From: Planctomycetota bacterium
GTDB lineage: Bacteria; Planctomycetota; Planctomycetia; Pirellulales; Pirellulaceae
DNA length: 64,000 nucleotides
Reading direction: 5' to 3'
Assembly: GCA_014381825.1 (NCBI GenBank)
Contig: JACNKX010000058.1
Coordinates: 172,162 to 236,161, forward strand
The position numbers were made by a program, and so were the translations under genes. Shown in pieces: positions 45,486-54,862 of this stretch (its first letter is position 1; every line of letters begins with the position of its first letter). Below the pieces are notes generated by a model. It had not been told where the DNA came from and did no database searches. It saw only the letters and a program-made list of their open reading frames with translations.

Positions 45486-47894
45486 TCAATGATTGAACAT
45501 GAACTCTTTCGAGTTAACAATCGTCCACAACACGTCTTCCAACGCCTGACGTTTGTTCTCTTGATCCTCGACATACGCCGCGATGGCATCTCGCTCCTCG
45601 CTCGTGGGTAGCCGCGAGAAGGAACTCAAGTACAACTCTTCAACAACTTCATTTATCGGCTTCTTCTCACCGTCGAGCTTGGCAATTCTGCCTTCACCGT
45701 TGGCGAGCTTGTTCTCGATTTCGTCTGAATTGGCTAGCAGCAGGACTTGAGCCAGCGTCGCACCACTCGATCGTTCACACTCGCATCCTGTCACTCGCCG
45801 CGGACGATCGAACGTGTCGAGAAAGTACGATCCGAATCCTTCATGCGGCAAGTCGACGGCACGGGCACTGCCGCTGATGCCGCTGAATTTCGTTTGCACG
45901 CCGGAAGCTTGATCCACGGCGTCGTGGAAGACTTCGGCCACCAAACGCCTTGCGTAGAATCGGGCAAAGTTCTGACGATCGTGTTTGTTGGCATCGGTCG
46001 GATCAGACGAAAGTTGATAGACCTTGCTGTTCGTAATGACTCGTAATACATGCTTGACATCGAACTGATGATCGACGAAGTCCTTTGCCAAAGCGTCGAG
46101 CAATTCTTGATTCGACGGCGGATTGCTCGCTCGCAAATCATCCACTTCGTCCACCAGACCGCGACCGAGGAAGTGACCCCACATTCGATTGACCAGCACC
46201 TTGGCGAAGAACGGATTGTCGGGCTGCGCCATCCAATCGACCAACGCATGACGCGGATCATCCTCGGGCGTGAACGTCGCATACTCGCCATCGGGGTACT
46301 TCGGCTCAGGAACGTTTCCGGTCAATGGATTCCGCTCGCCCGTCGTCGGTTTTGCGGAAGCGTAATACGGCGGTGGCTGGCCGAAGCTCTTACGGCCTAG
46401 TCGTGTGAAGAAGCCGGCGAGTCCGTAATAGTCTTCCTGACTCCATCGCTCATACGGGTGATGATGGCAGCGAGCACACTGCAAGCGAACGCCAAGGAAT
46501 ACCTGAGCCGTATCGGCCGTGACTTGATGCAGTTGATCATCTCGCATCTGCCAGTACCAGTTGATGGCCGGAGCGTCTTGCCACTCGCCCGCAGCTGCGA
46601 CAACGCCGCGAACGAACTCGTCGTAAGGACGATTTCGCGCGATCATGTCCTTGATCCAGTTGTGGAACGCGTACGACGCTTGGTCGGCGCCGGCCAGACG
46701 CGAGTTGCGTAAGATAGTGCCCCAACGCATCGCGAAGTAAGCCGGATAGTCGGGCGAATCAAGCAGGTGGTCGATCAATTGTGCGCGTTTGTTCGCATTC
46801 GCATCAGCGAGGAAACCACGAGCTTCTTCAACGGTTGGCAAGCGTCCGCACAAATCAATCGTCACTCGTCGGATGAAGATTTCGTCATCGCAGACGGGCG
46901 ACGGACGTAGCCCAAGCTTTTTCCATTTCGCCACCGCCAACTCGTCAACGTAGTTGGATGGCTTGAAGCCGACAATTTCGTTGAGCGGTTCGCCGTGAGG
47001 CACGATCGCGCGGGAGACGGCTACGTGGCCCATGTATCGCGCCATGATTGCCGCTTCGCCACTCTGGCCAGTTCCAGCGACGAGTCCGTTCACGCTAACG
47101 GAAGCGACCGGGTCGAGATTGCTCGAAAACTGCGACTGACGAGTTACGTCACGTCGAGTGCCATCGCTGTACTCGGCTTCGATCGCCAGTTGCTGTCGGC
47201 CTTCACGCTCCAGAACGCGGTCCTTCGGCGTCACATGCAACGCGACCACGCGAGCCGCGTCTTCCGAGGGCGCGGCCACACCGTTCTCGATCCAACGTCG
47301 CAACAATTGATACGATTCGCTATCGACGGCAAACCTCGCTCCGCCGCCATGCGGTGTCTCGCCAACTGCTTTGCGAAGCAACAGGCTTTCGTTCGGTGAA
47401 GAAACAAAGATCCGTCGCCCACGAGCCTCCTTAACAATCGCATCGTGGTCGAAGCCTTGATCGAAACCGAACAACGAAAGCTGAAAACCGTTTTGACCTC
47501 CTTGTTTCCCGTGACAGCCGCCAGCGTTGCAGCCGTAGCGGCTGAGCAGCGGAACGATCTCTGTCCCGAAGTCAACACTTCGACCAGCTGCTTGCTGGAC
47601 GCTCACTTCGATGACGGCGTCCTGATTGTCTAAACGAGCGATGATCTGAGTCGTGCCATCGCCGACGGGAGTCACATACCCGGCGACATCCACTAGCACA
47701 ACCGATTCATTGTTGCTGTGATAGGTCGCATCATGTGTGGCATCGCGACTGCCTCGCTCGAGGACGAGCTGCTGTCGGGCGAACGGGTCGACGAACGCAA
47801 TTTGACTCGGAACGACTGACAGATCGTCAGCAAAAAGAGGCATTACAGCGCTGGCGATCAAAACCCAGAGGGATAGGCGTGTCGTATGTTTCAT
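45486..47894 (-). CDS. DUF1549 and DUF1553 protein with Ig-like and heme-binding parts
   Basis: Signal peptide MKHTTRLSLWVLIASAVMP starts at 47894 (an ATG at 47921 is also in frame; neither has a clear ribosome site). Residues about 30-110 are an Ig/BIG2-like beta domain. Then come DUF1549 with CNAGGCHGK (a CX4CH site near residue 125) and a second site CARCHHHPYERW (near 475), and DUF1553 (from about 560 on; GRGLVDEVDDLRASNPPS, CERSSGATLAQ). It is a predicted periplasmic heme protein that works with the downstream DUF1501 protein. The substrate is unknown. Confidence 0.93.
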   Translation of the reverse strand: MKHTTRLSLWVLIASAVMPLFADDLSVVPSQIAFVDPFARQQLVLERGSRDATHDATYHSNNESVVLVDVAGYVTPVGDGTTQIIARLDNQDAVIEVSVQQAAGRSVDFGTEIVPLLSRYGCNAGGCHGKQGGQNGFQLSLFGFDQGFDHDAIVKEARGRRIFVSSPNESLLLRKAVGETPHGGGARFAVDSESYQLLRRWIENGVAAPSEDAARVVALHVTPKDRVLEREGRQQLAIEAEYSDGTRRDVTRQSQFSSNLDPVASVSVNGLVAGTGQSGEAAIMARYMGHVAVSRAIVPHGEPLNEIVGFKPSNYVDELAVAKWKKLGLRPSPVCDDEIFIRRVTIDLCGRLPTVEEARGFLADANANKRAQLIDHLLDSPDYPAYFAMRWGTILRNSRLAGADQASYAFHNWIKDMIARNRPYDEFVRGVVAAAGEWQDAPAINWYWQMRDDQLHQVTADTAQVFLGVRLQCARCHHHPYERWSQEDYYGLAGFFTRLGRKSFGQPPPYYASAKPTTGERNPLTGNVPEPKYPDGEYATFTPEDDPRHALVDWMAQPDNPFFAKVLVNRMWGHFLGRGLVDEVDDLRASNPPSNQELLDALAKDFVDHQFDVKHVLRVITNSKVYQLSSDPTDANKHDRQNFARFYARRLVAEVFHDAVDQASGVQTKFSGISGSARAVDLPHEGFGSYFLDTFDRPRRVTGCECERSSGATLAQVLLLANSDEIENKLANGEGRIAKLDGEKKPINEVVEELYLSSFSRLPTSEERDAIAAYVEDQENKRQALEDVLWTIVNSKEFMFNH

Positions 47895-48156
47895 AAGCGG
47901 GAGGGTGACCTGAACACGCATCGAAGTGCATTGATGATACTCAACCCGTAAAACAGGGACAATCTCGCGAACTTTGCGAGTTGCTGCAGAAAAATACTGC
48001 GTTACGCGACCTCGATTGCTTAAGGACGACTGCAGCTGACCTATTGGGGAATACTTTTAGTTGGGTCTGCCGAAGTGCGTTTTGTCGGCTTTCTCCGATT
48101 ATCAGGCCTCCAACCCGCACTTCGTCGATCAATATCATTCGCATCGACCTAAATTG

Positions 48157-48186
48157 TTGACGCGGGCCATTTTGCCTAATTATACT
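48157..48186 (+). promoter_or_regulatory. Strong sigma70-like promoter
   Basis: TTGACG (48157-48162) and TATACT (48181-48186) are separated by 18 bases, close to consensus. Transcription would start near 48193, about 36 bases before the ATG at 48229. The 330-base gap between the divergent genes (47895-48228) contains no gene. Confidence 0.6.
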
Positions 48187-48228
48187 GACTTTCTATCGTT
48201 GCACGTGTCTGGGCCGAGCGGGGTCTTT

Positions 48229-49251
48229 ATGTACTTACGTCTGTCTATCACCACAATTCTCCTTTTCGCAGTAAGTGCGTTGCCGGGAGTGGTGTGGGCG
48301 CAGGAAGGTTCCGGCATCCGACCGCTCGCACCCGGAGTGCTGACTGCGATCCCGACGGCTTCCGAAGATGGCGAAACTTTTAGTGGACCGCTTCCGCTGA
48401 TCGAGGTCGTCACGGGGATCCCGGATCTGGATTGGACGCCGAACTTCTCGCCTAAGAGCAACACGCTTCAGGAGATTGCGAAACAAGTCGTCTTGCGCCG
48501 ACCGATCTGGGAACTGGAATTCGCGTTCAAACCACTACGTATGATCGAGGTCGATGTTCCTCAGCCGACAGGCAGAATGCAACGGAAACTCATCTGGTAC
48601 ATGGTCTATCGCATCTCAAATCGTGGTCGGGCGATTGATATCAAGCGAACTCGCGACGAATTCGGTCACGTTACTGCTACCACCGAGTCAGGTGTTTTCG
48701 ATGCTGCCAGATACAAACAGATTCTTTTCCGCGAGCCACGAATAGGCCCAGAGCGGTTTCTGCCCCATTTCGTGCTCGAGAGCCGGGAGTACAAAAAGTC
48801 TTACCTTGATCGCATCATTCCCGCGGCCCAAAAAGCGATTCAGGTACGGGAAGATCCGGGCACCAAGCTACATAACTCGATCGAAATGGCTCGCGCCACG
48901 ATCCCCCTGAGCGATGAACGGATCGAACGTGGGTTGTGGGGTGTGGTGACGTGGGAAGATGTCGACCCAAGGATCGATTTCTTCTCGGTTTACATTCGCG
49001 GACTGACCAACGCGTTCGAATTCGTCGATCCGCCCGGAGCTTACCAAGCGGGTCAGCCCCCCGGAGCGGGACGAGTCTTTAGCCATAAGACGTTGCAATT
49101 GAACTTCTGGCGTCCCGGTGATTCTGTGCTGGAGCATGAGCGCGAGGTCCGCTATGGCGTTCCCGTCGATACCGACCCTGTCCTCCAGGCCCACATTCTG
49201 GACGCAATTGGCTTGACCGAACGCCTTGATCACCTGTGGATTTACCGCTAA
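48229..49251 (+). CDS. Secreted protein of unknown function
   Basis: The frame is open from 48061, but the ATG at 48229 is the start because it gives a signal peptide (MYLRLSITTILLFAVSALPGVVWA) and lies after a good promoter. The mature protein of about 316 residues has no obvious domain. The repeated GSGIRPLAPGVLTAIPTASEDGET beginning looks flexible. WYMVYRISNRGRAIDIK and VEDVDPRIDFFSVYIRGLTNAFEF suggest a beta-rich fold. It ends 50 bases before rpmA. I do not recognise a family. Confidence 0.8.
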   Translation: MYLRLSITTILLFAVSALPGVVWAQEGSGIRPLAPGVLTAIPTASEDGETFSGPLPLIEVVTGIPDLDWTPNFSPKSNTLQEIAKQVVLRRPIWELEFAFKPLRMIEVDVPQPTGRMQRKLIWYMVYRISNRGRAIDIKRTRDEFGHVTATTESGVFDAARYKQILFREPRIGPERFLPHFVLESREYKKSYLDRIIPAAQKAIQVREDPGTKLHNSIEMARATIPLSDERIERGLWGVVTWEDVDPRIDFFSVYIRGLTNAFEFVDPPGAYQAGQPPGAGRVFSHKTLQLNFWRPGDSVLEHEREVRYGVPVDTDPVLQAHILDAIGLTERLDHLWIYR

Positions 49252-49301
49252 AGTCAGTTGTTTGAACTGACAGTGGAATTCCAGGTAAGGGTTCACCAGC
49301 C

Positions 49302-49553
49302 ATGGCACATAAGAAGGGACAAGGGTCCAGCCGCAACGGTCGCGACTCAAATGCACAGCGACGCGGCGTCAAGAAATTCGGCGGAGAGCGAGTCATCGCC
49401 GGGAACATCATCATTCGCCAAGTTGGCAATCGCTTCCACCCTGGTGCAAATGTTGGACAGGGTAAAGATTACACCTTGTTCGCGCTGGTCGAAGGAACGG
49501 TAAGCTTCGATCGCAAAGGTCGGCGAGTAAACGTTGTTCCTGCTCCCAATTAG
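49302..49553 (+). CDS. rpmA: Ribosomal protein L27
   Basis: [16 protein letters not shown] is the conserved start of bL27, near the peptidyl transferase centre of the 50S subunit. The length of 83 residues is usual. No L21 gene (rplU) sits in front, unlike the common rplU-rpmA-obg order, so L21 must be elsewhere. It is followed by a long palindrome and an intrinsic terminator, then obg. Confidence 0.98.
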   Translation: MAHKKGQGSSRNGRDSNAQRRGVKKFGGERVIAGNIIIRQVGNRFHPGANVGQGKDYTLFALVEGTVSFDRKGRRVNVVPAPN

Positions 49554-49562
49554 GTGATTCAT

Positions 49563-49628
49563 CGTTTAACCCAGTCGCATCGCGACGGCTATCGAGCCGC
49601 AGCCGTCGCGATGCGACTGGGTCAAACG
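49563..49628. repeat. Long palindrome with CGTTTAAC ends (element B)
   Basis: Arms 49563-49590 and 49601-49628 match over 28 bases with one mismatch. The 10-base loop is ATCGAGCCGC. The outer end CGTTTAAC and loop TCGAGCCGC are shared with the palindrome at 24394-24461, while the stem sequence differs. This suggests a dispersed repeat family with fixed ends and loop. Confidence 0.85.
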
Positions 49629-49660
49629 AAATACAAGTTTCTGCACAAGACAAAAACCAA

Positions 49661-49691
49661 GGGATGGCTCGGCAAGAGCTATCCCTTTTTT
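49661..49691 (+). terminator. Intrinsic terminator or attenuator before obg
   Basis: GGGATGGCTC (49661-49670) pairs with GAGCTATCCC (49676-49685), a 10-bp stem with one G-U pair, loop GGCAA and then six T (49686-49691). It is a textbook Rho-independent terminator after rpmA, only 11 bases before the obg ATG at 49703. Read-through, or occlusion of the obg start, would therefore set obg expression. Confidence 0.8.
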
Positions 49692-49702
49692 GATGGCTAA
49701 AC

Positions 49703-50701
49703 ATGTTCGTTGATCGTTGTCAAATTGAATTTCAAGCCGGTCGCGGGGGCGATGGCTGCATGAGCTTTCGCCGCGAGCGGTATGTCCCGAAGGGTGGACC
49801 CAACGGCGGTGACGGTGGCAACGGTGGCAGCATTATCATCGAAGCTCGCGAAGGCGTCGATCACTTGTCCGCTCTCGCTCACCGGAAAACTTGGCGAGCG
49901 CCCAAGGGAATGCATGGCGAGGGCTCGAACAAAACGGGCCGTAAGGGCGAAGACCTTGTGATCCATGTGCCGCCAGGCACGGTGGTCATTGATGCGAAGA
50001 ACGATTTTGTAATTCGCGATCTGACCACCGATGGCGACAGCTTTGTCGTGGCGCGCGGCGGCAAAGGAGGACGCGGCAACGCGTCGTTCAAGTCAGCACA
50101 AAACCGAGCACCACGTCAATTCACTCGAGGCGACGATGGCGAACAACGCATCGTGATCTTCGAATTGAAGGCGATCGCCGACGTCGGACTAATCGGTAAG
50201 CCGAACGCTGGCAAGAGTACGCTGCTAAGCCGCCTGTCCCACGCGCGTCCGGAGATCGCCAATTATCCGTTCACGACCAAGCATCCCAACCTCGGTCGAG
50301 TTCAGATTGATCTCGACCGATCGTTCGTCATGGCCGACATCCCCGGTCTGATCGAAGGCGCTCACGAAGGCGTCGGCTTGGGTCATGAGTTTCTCCGTCA
50401 CGTCGAGCGGGCTGGTGTGTTGGTCCATCTCGTCGAGCCAGTGCCAATGGATGGCACCGATCCGCTGGAAAACTATCGTTCGATCCGCGAGGAATTGACA
50501 GAGTATAAAGTCAAGCTCGGTGAGCGACCGGAACTCATCGTCGTTACGAAATCCGAGTTACCCGGCGCCAACGAGATCCGCGACCAATTGGCGGAGCAGT
50601 CTGGCGAAACGGTGTACCTGATATCCGCGGTGACCGGAGAAGGGCTGAATAGGCTGACGGGAGCGATCGCGACACGGATCCAAGAAGAGGCCGCACCATG
50701 A
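49703..50701 (+). CDS. obgE: Obg GTPase
   Basis: A ribosome-associated GTPase acting in 50S assembly and stress response. The Gly-rich Obg fold ([21 protein letters not shown]) occupies residues 1-155. The G domain follows: [10 protein letters not shown] (G1), DIPGLIEGA (G3) and TKSE (G4, diverged from NKxD). It ends at 332 residues and lacks the C-terminal OCT domain of longer Obg proteins. It starts right behind the terminator and overlaps coaX by four bases. Confidence 0.97.
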   Translation: MFVDRCQIEFQAGRGGDGCMSFRRERYVPKGGPNGGDGGNGGSIIIEAREGVDHLSALAHRKTWRAPKGMHGEGSNKTGRKGEDLVIHVPPGTVVIDAKNDFVIRDLTTDGDSFVVARGGKGGRGNASFKSAQNRAPRQFTRGDDGEQRIVIFELKAIADVGLIGKPNAGKSTLLSRLSHARPEIANYPFTTKHPNLGRVQIDLDRSFVMADIPGLIEGAHEGVGLGHEFLRHVERAGVLVHLVEPVPMDGTDPLENYRSIREELTEYKVKLGERPELIVVTKSELPGANEIRDQLAEQSGETVYLISAVTGEGLNRLTGAIATRIQEEAAP

Positions 50702-51447
50702 GTTCGTTGATCGCGGTCGGCATTGGCAACACAACGATCAAACTCGGAGTCGCGGATACTGCTACCGACCGATGGCAACTCTTGCACGAGTGGGACACGG
50801 CGGACTTCGACTTGAGTACGGTCGCAACGGAGCTGCCGCCGGCATCTTGTCGGTGGCGAGTCGCCAGCGTGCATCGTACTGCCGAACAAACGCTACAGCA
50901 GTGGCAACAAGTATCCCGGCCGCAAGACGATTACCGAGTGTTGGCACACGATGACTTACCGCTTGAGATCAATGTCGAGTCTCCGGAACGTGTCGGTATG
51001 GACCGGTTGATCGCTGCGGTGGGTGCGAACGATCGACGAGTCGAAAATCGCCCAGCGATCATCGTCGACGCAGGGACTGCTATCACGGTTGACCTCGTTG
51101 ATGCGGCTGGTGTATTCCAAGGAGGAGTGATCCTGCCAGGATTTCGTTTGTCGGCGCGAGCCTTGGCCGACGGCACGGACTTGCTCCCAATCGTGGACGC
51201 CACGTTCCGTACCCAAGCACCTGACGTGATCGGCAAGTCGACGGCGGGAGCCATTCGAAGCGGCTTGTTTTGGGGAGGCGTAGGTGCGATTCGCGAGCTG
51301 GTCGCGCGAGCGGCTGCCGAGCTTCAAACATCGCCGCAGATATTCGTGACCGGCGGCGATGCCGAACGAATTACGAGCTATCTTGCTGAGGATGCGGAAT
51401 TTGTTTCCGATCTGGTTCTCCGCGGAATCGTCTTGTCGTGCCGATGA
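50698..51447 (+). CDS. coaX: Type III pantothenate kinase
   Basis: Phosphorylates pantothenate in the first step of coenzyme A synthesis; the type III enzyme is not feedback inhibited by Co[20 protein letters not shown] and ERVGMDRL match the family. The first phosphate motif, usually DxGNT, reads GIGNT, so the usual first Asp is replaced by Gly. It overlaps obg by four bases (ATGA), which shows coupling. Length 249 residues. It is the only CoA gene in this window. Confidence 0.93.
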   Translation: MSSLIAVGIGNTTIKLGVADTATDRWQLLHEWDTADFDLSTVATELPPASCRWRVASVHRTAEQTLQQWQQVSRPQDDYRVLAHDDLPLEINVESPERVGMDRLIAAVGANDRRVENRPAIIVDAGTAITVDLVDAAGVFQGGVILPGFRLSARALADGTDLLPIVDATFRTQAPDVIGKSTAGAIRSGLFWGGVGAIRELVARAAAELQTSPQIFVTGGDAERITSYLAEDAEFVSDLVLRGIVLSCR

Positions 51448-51500
51448 CCACATCGACTAGTTGAAATCGTTACTGAAAGCGGATCATCGAGGACGTGCGG

Positions 51501-52637
51501 ATGTCTGCCTGTGTTGCAACGCGTTTGACACCCCAAGGTCGGGGCGCCGTCGCGGTCATCTTGGTGGAAGGCGAGAGTGGTGTCGACTACGTCTCAAGAC
51601 ACTTTGTCCCGGCGAGTGGAAGGCCGCTAACCTCGTTCTCGCTTAATCGAATTATCTTCGGTCGATGGGAGCAAGCGGACGGGAACGGCGAAGAAATTGT
51701 CGTCTGCCGAACTGGCGAAAAGTCGAGTGAGGTAAATTGTCATGGGGGCGTGGCGGCGGCGCGCGCGATCATGAGCGCACTCGTTGCTGATGGCGCGGTC
51801 GAGCAGTCGAAAGAAGACTGGGGGGCGAATTGTGGCGGTGATTCGATCGAGGCGGAGGCGTGGCTCGCGTTGATGGAAGCGCGGACCGAGCGAGCCGCGG
51901 CGATCCTGTTGGACCAATATCGGGGTGCCTTGCGGCAGGAGGTCGAAGCCGCACTCAATGAATTGAATCACGGTGATACGAATGCTGTGTCGGTACGATT
52001 AGCGATGCTCCTTCGGCGAGCCGACGTCGGCCGGCATTTGACGACTCCGTGGCGTATTGCATTCGCGGGTCCGCCGAATGTTGGCAAGAGTAGCTTGATG
52101 AATTGTTTGCTCGGTTACCAACGATCGATTGTGTTCGACGAGCCAGGTACGACCCGCGATTTGCTCTCCGCACCGACGGCGTTCGATGGGTGGTCGGTTG
52201 AGCTGACTGATACTGCGGGGCTTCGCGACAGTACCGATGCGATCGAAGTGGAGGGCGTCTCGCGCGCGACGAGCTTCCTCGGTGAGGCCGATCTGACGGT
52301 TTTAGTTTTCGACGTAACTGACGACACGGGCGTTGAGCGGGACCCACTGCTCAGGCAGCATCCAGACGCCTTGCTAGTTATGAACAAGTGTGATCTGGTC
52401 GATGCGCGTGCCACCGATGCGCCGTTTTTCGCAACAAGCGCCTTGACCGGCGCTGGTATCACCGAATTGATTCAACAGATCGTACGTCGTCTCGTGCAGT
52501 GTGAACTGGGCACGGGCGACGCGGTCCCCTTTACGCTACGACAAGTTCAAGCCATCGATGAGGCTCGCAATGCAATCGACGACAGACGGCTCGACAGTGC
52601 GATCGAATCGATGAATAGACTTCTTGCTGCTTCCTAG
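51501..52637 (+). CDS. MnmE/TrmE-like GTPase lacking the C-terminal cysteine motif
   Basis: MnmE installs the 5-substituent on the wobble uridine of some tRNAs. This copy (378 residues; about 450 is normal) has the N-terminal formyl-THF-type fold (LTPQGRGAVAVI), a helical part, and a G domain (GPPNVGKSSLMN, DEPGTTRD, DTAGLRDS, NKCD). It ends at MNRLLAAS, without the family's C-terminal CIGKFC motif needed for the methylene transfer step. The start at 51501 follows GAGGA. It may be a regulatory or degenerate paralogue. Whether a complete mnmE exists elsewhere cannot be seen here. Confidence 0.85.
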   Translation: MSACVATRLTPQGRGAVAVILVEGESGVDYVSRHFVPASGRPLTSFSLNRIIFGRWEQADGNGEEIVVCRTGEKSSEVNCHGGVAAARAIMSALVADGAVEQSKEDWGANCGGDSIEAEAWLALMEARTERAAAILLDQYRGALRQEVEAALNELNHGDTNAVSVRLAMLLRRADVGRHLTTPWRIAFAGPPNVGKSSLMNCLLGYQRSIVFDEPGTTRDLLSAPTAFDGWSVELTDTAGLRDSTDAIEVEGVSRATSFLGEADLTVLVFDVTDDTGVERDPLLRQHPDALLVMNKCDLVDARATDAPFFATSALTGAGITELIQQIVRRLVQCELGTGDAVPFTLRQVQAIDEARNAIDDRRLDSAIESMNRLLAAS

Positions 52638-52667
52638 CCGAATGACTCCTCTCGAAACAACTGGCCG

Positions 52668-53828
52668 ATGACCCCACCATTACCGAACGAAGACGGCTCT
52701 CGTGAGGATATTTGTGGCACAGATTGGTCTACCGACGCGTCTGTCTTCACCGCCAAGCTTGCGGTTGATCAAGAGGCTGTGCCAGACGTACTCGCGCTTC
52801 CCCATCCACATATTGGCTGGGCAGTGCTATGGATGTTTGCATTTTGGACCGTCCAGATTGTGGTAGGCATTGTCGTAGCCGCCGCCGCGATGGCGGTGGC
52901 CGTTGCACAGGGTCAATCGACTGCCAAACAAATCGAGTTGGCACTGGCCGACGTGTCTGTCGTGATGATCCCCATCGGCACATTATTCTCAGCCCTAACG
53001 GCGATCACGATTACATCCATTTTCTATCGTCGTGCGTTTAGAATTCGTCTCGCGCTGCGAGGCATGGCGTGGCCGCACTGGGTCGGTTCGTTGTTGGCAG
53101 TGTTGCCGCTCGCGGTGATCGCCAGTGAGGTCACGAACTGCGCGGGCGAAGTGCTGCCCAGTTTCAATGCCGAAGTACTTGGCCAGTTCGCTGCTAGCCC
53201 GTGGCCGATGGTATTCGTAGCAGCTTGCCTGCTTCCTGCGATCGGCGAAGAGATTTTCTGCCGCGGATTTTTGGGCAGAGGACTTGTTGCCCATCACGGC
53301 GCTTTCGCGGGTGCGCTGCTGGCGTCGCTGCTGTTCGGAATCATGCACATCGATCCAGTTCAATCGGTCGGCGCGTTTGTTCTCGGTCTTGCCTTGCACT
53401 TCATCTATCTGACGACTCGCTCGCTATTCGCTCCGATGTTGGTTCACATGTTGAACAATGCATTTGCATTTTGGGTGATGCGAAACTACCGGTGGTGCCC
53501 GCTCCCTGGGCTCTCGCCTTTGCCTGATAGGACTGAAGTTCACACGCCGCTTAGCGTGATGATCGCTGCCGTCGCGGCGTCAGCCGGACTGCTCGGGTTA
53601 CTCTATCAAACTCGCGCTCGCTGGATAATGACTAGCAGTGATTCGCAAGACGGGGCCGAAGTCGCTTGGTCACCCGGCTATGTGACGGCGGAACAGCCTC
53701 CCTCGGGCATCGGCTGCCATGCCGCGACGGCACCGATGAGACTCTGGCTCGCTGCGTTTGCAGTTCTTAGCTACGGCGCGTTGTTGGCTGCACTCATCCT
53801 CGAATCTCAAGCCGTTTCCGCCCCGTAA
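52668..53828 (+). CDS. CPBP family intramembrane metalloprotease
   Basis: About 386 residues with several hydrophobic helices. Three family motifs are seen: EEIFCRGFLG (Glu-Glu and Arg), FGIMHIDP and MLVHMLNNAFAF. The Glu/His set is the active centre of membrane proteases (CAAX Rce1-like) that cleave membrane or lipid-modified proteins. Cytoplasmic N-terminal about 45 residues precede the first helix. It starts 30 bases after the MnmE-like gene and may be cotranscribed with it. The substrate is unknown. Confidence 0.85.
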   Translation: MTPPLPNEDGSREDICGTDWSTDASVFTAKLAVDQEAVPDVLALPHPHIGWAVLWMFAFWTVQIVVGIVVAAAAMAVAVAQGQSTAKQIELALADVSVVMIPIGTLFSALTAITITSIFYRRAFRIRLALRGMAWPHWVGSLLAVLPLAVIASEVTNCAGEVLPSFNAEVLGQFAASPWPMVFVAACLLPAIGEEIFCRGFLGRGLVAHHGAFAGALLASLLFGIMHIDPVQSVGAFVLGLALHFIYLTTRSLFAPMLVHMLNNAFAFWVMRNYRWCPLPGLSPLPDRTEVHTPLSVMIAAVAASAGLLGLLYQTRARWIMTSSDSQDGAEVAWSPGYVTAEQPPSGIGCHAATAPMRLWLAAFAVLSYGALLAALILESQAVSAP

Positions 53829-54015
53829 GGCTCCCGCAGCCGTTAAAGCCTACTCGCGTTGGCTGCGAGCCGTGATCAGTACGACCCTCTCGCGCGGCCA
53901 GCTGTTTTCGCAGGTATTCCATTTCTCAACTTCACAATCTACCAGCGCGACCGTTATCGTTGTTGACAGGGCAGCCAAACGAGTTCGTTGTGTTTTTGCA
54001 AACAAGGAGAAGGAC

Positions 54016-54855
54016 ATGTGGAGAACTAGCGCGCTGGCGCTTGCCATCATCACGTGGGGCACAATCGTAGCCGATCATCAAGCTCAAGCCGCTCCCAAGC
54101 GACGCGGTGCGATGATCGTATCGCCAAAACGAAACACGGAGGTTGAACGCTCGCACGAAGTCATCGGAAAGCTTCATGTTCCGGGACAACCTGTCATTCT
54201 GGTGAAACCGGTCGAGGGTAATGGAACTTGGTGGATTCAACCCAAACCGTCGGTCAGCGAACGAGGCTACTTCAAAACCGAAGTCCGATTCGGCAGCGAG
54301 ACCTCGCGACGTGGCGATCGATTCTCTCTCGTCATACTCGTTTTACAATCTTCGAGCGACATCGAGTATCTTCGTGATCGCGATTCGATTTCCAAACTGC
54401 CAACAGACATTTGGCAGTCAGAAGAAGTGCCCGTTGTTCTCGGCGACAGCGTGAAGGAGGACAAACTCCCGGTCGTGATATCTGCAGCGGTCTTGAAACC
54501 ACAACAAGACGAGAAGGTCAAGCGTGTTACGGAGTTGATCGGTCGCGTGCCAGAACAGCTTCGTCCAGTAATTCTCATTCGCGTCGATGACAGCGGTGGC
54601 TTGTGGTGGGTTCAAGATCCCGTCGCGATGGGAAAGGGTGGTTACTTCAAGTCGACCGTCCGTTTTGGCAACGACAAAACGCCAGATGGCACAAAGTTTC
54701 GAGTGGTTGTCGTGACTCCCCGTTCGGGACGAGAGGCGGCCGTACTGAAGACGGGCAACTCGCTGGCCGATTTGCCGAACGGCATTCCTCGCTCGAAGGA
54801 AGTAACCGTCCAACTTGATCGTCCTGATACCCAGCGAGTTGAAGGTGCTGAATAG
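54016..54855 (+). CDS. Secreted protein with two tandem repeat domains
   Basis: The start at 54016 follows AAGGAGAAGG and gives a signal peptide (MWRTSALALAIITWGTIV, cut near AQA). Two repeats of about 110 residues each contain V-I-G-[KR]-[LV] ... VIL[VI] ... GxWW ... GYFK[ST]xVRFG, for example WWIQPKPSVSERGYFKTEVRFGSE and WWVQDPVAMGKGGYFKSTVRFGN. This is an internal duplication of a beta-rich domain of unknown function. It is followed at eight bases by the next gene, likely an operon. Confidence 0.85.
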   Translation: MWRTSALALAIITWGTIVADHQAQAAPKRRGAMIVSPKRNTEVERSHEVIGKLHVPGQPVILVKPVEGNGTWWIQPKPSVSERGYFKTEVRFGSETSRRGDRFSLVILVLQSSSDIEYLRDRDSISKLPTDIWQSEEVPVVLGDSVKEDKLPVVISAAVLKPQQDEKVKRVTELIGRVPEQLRPVILIRVDDSGGLWWVQDPVAMGKGGYFKSTVRFGNDKTPDGTKFRVVVVTPRSGREAAVLKTGNSLADLPNGIPRSKEVTVQLDRPDTQRVEGAE

Positions 54856-54862
54856 CCCATTG

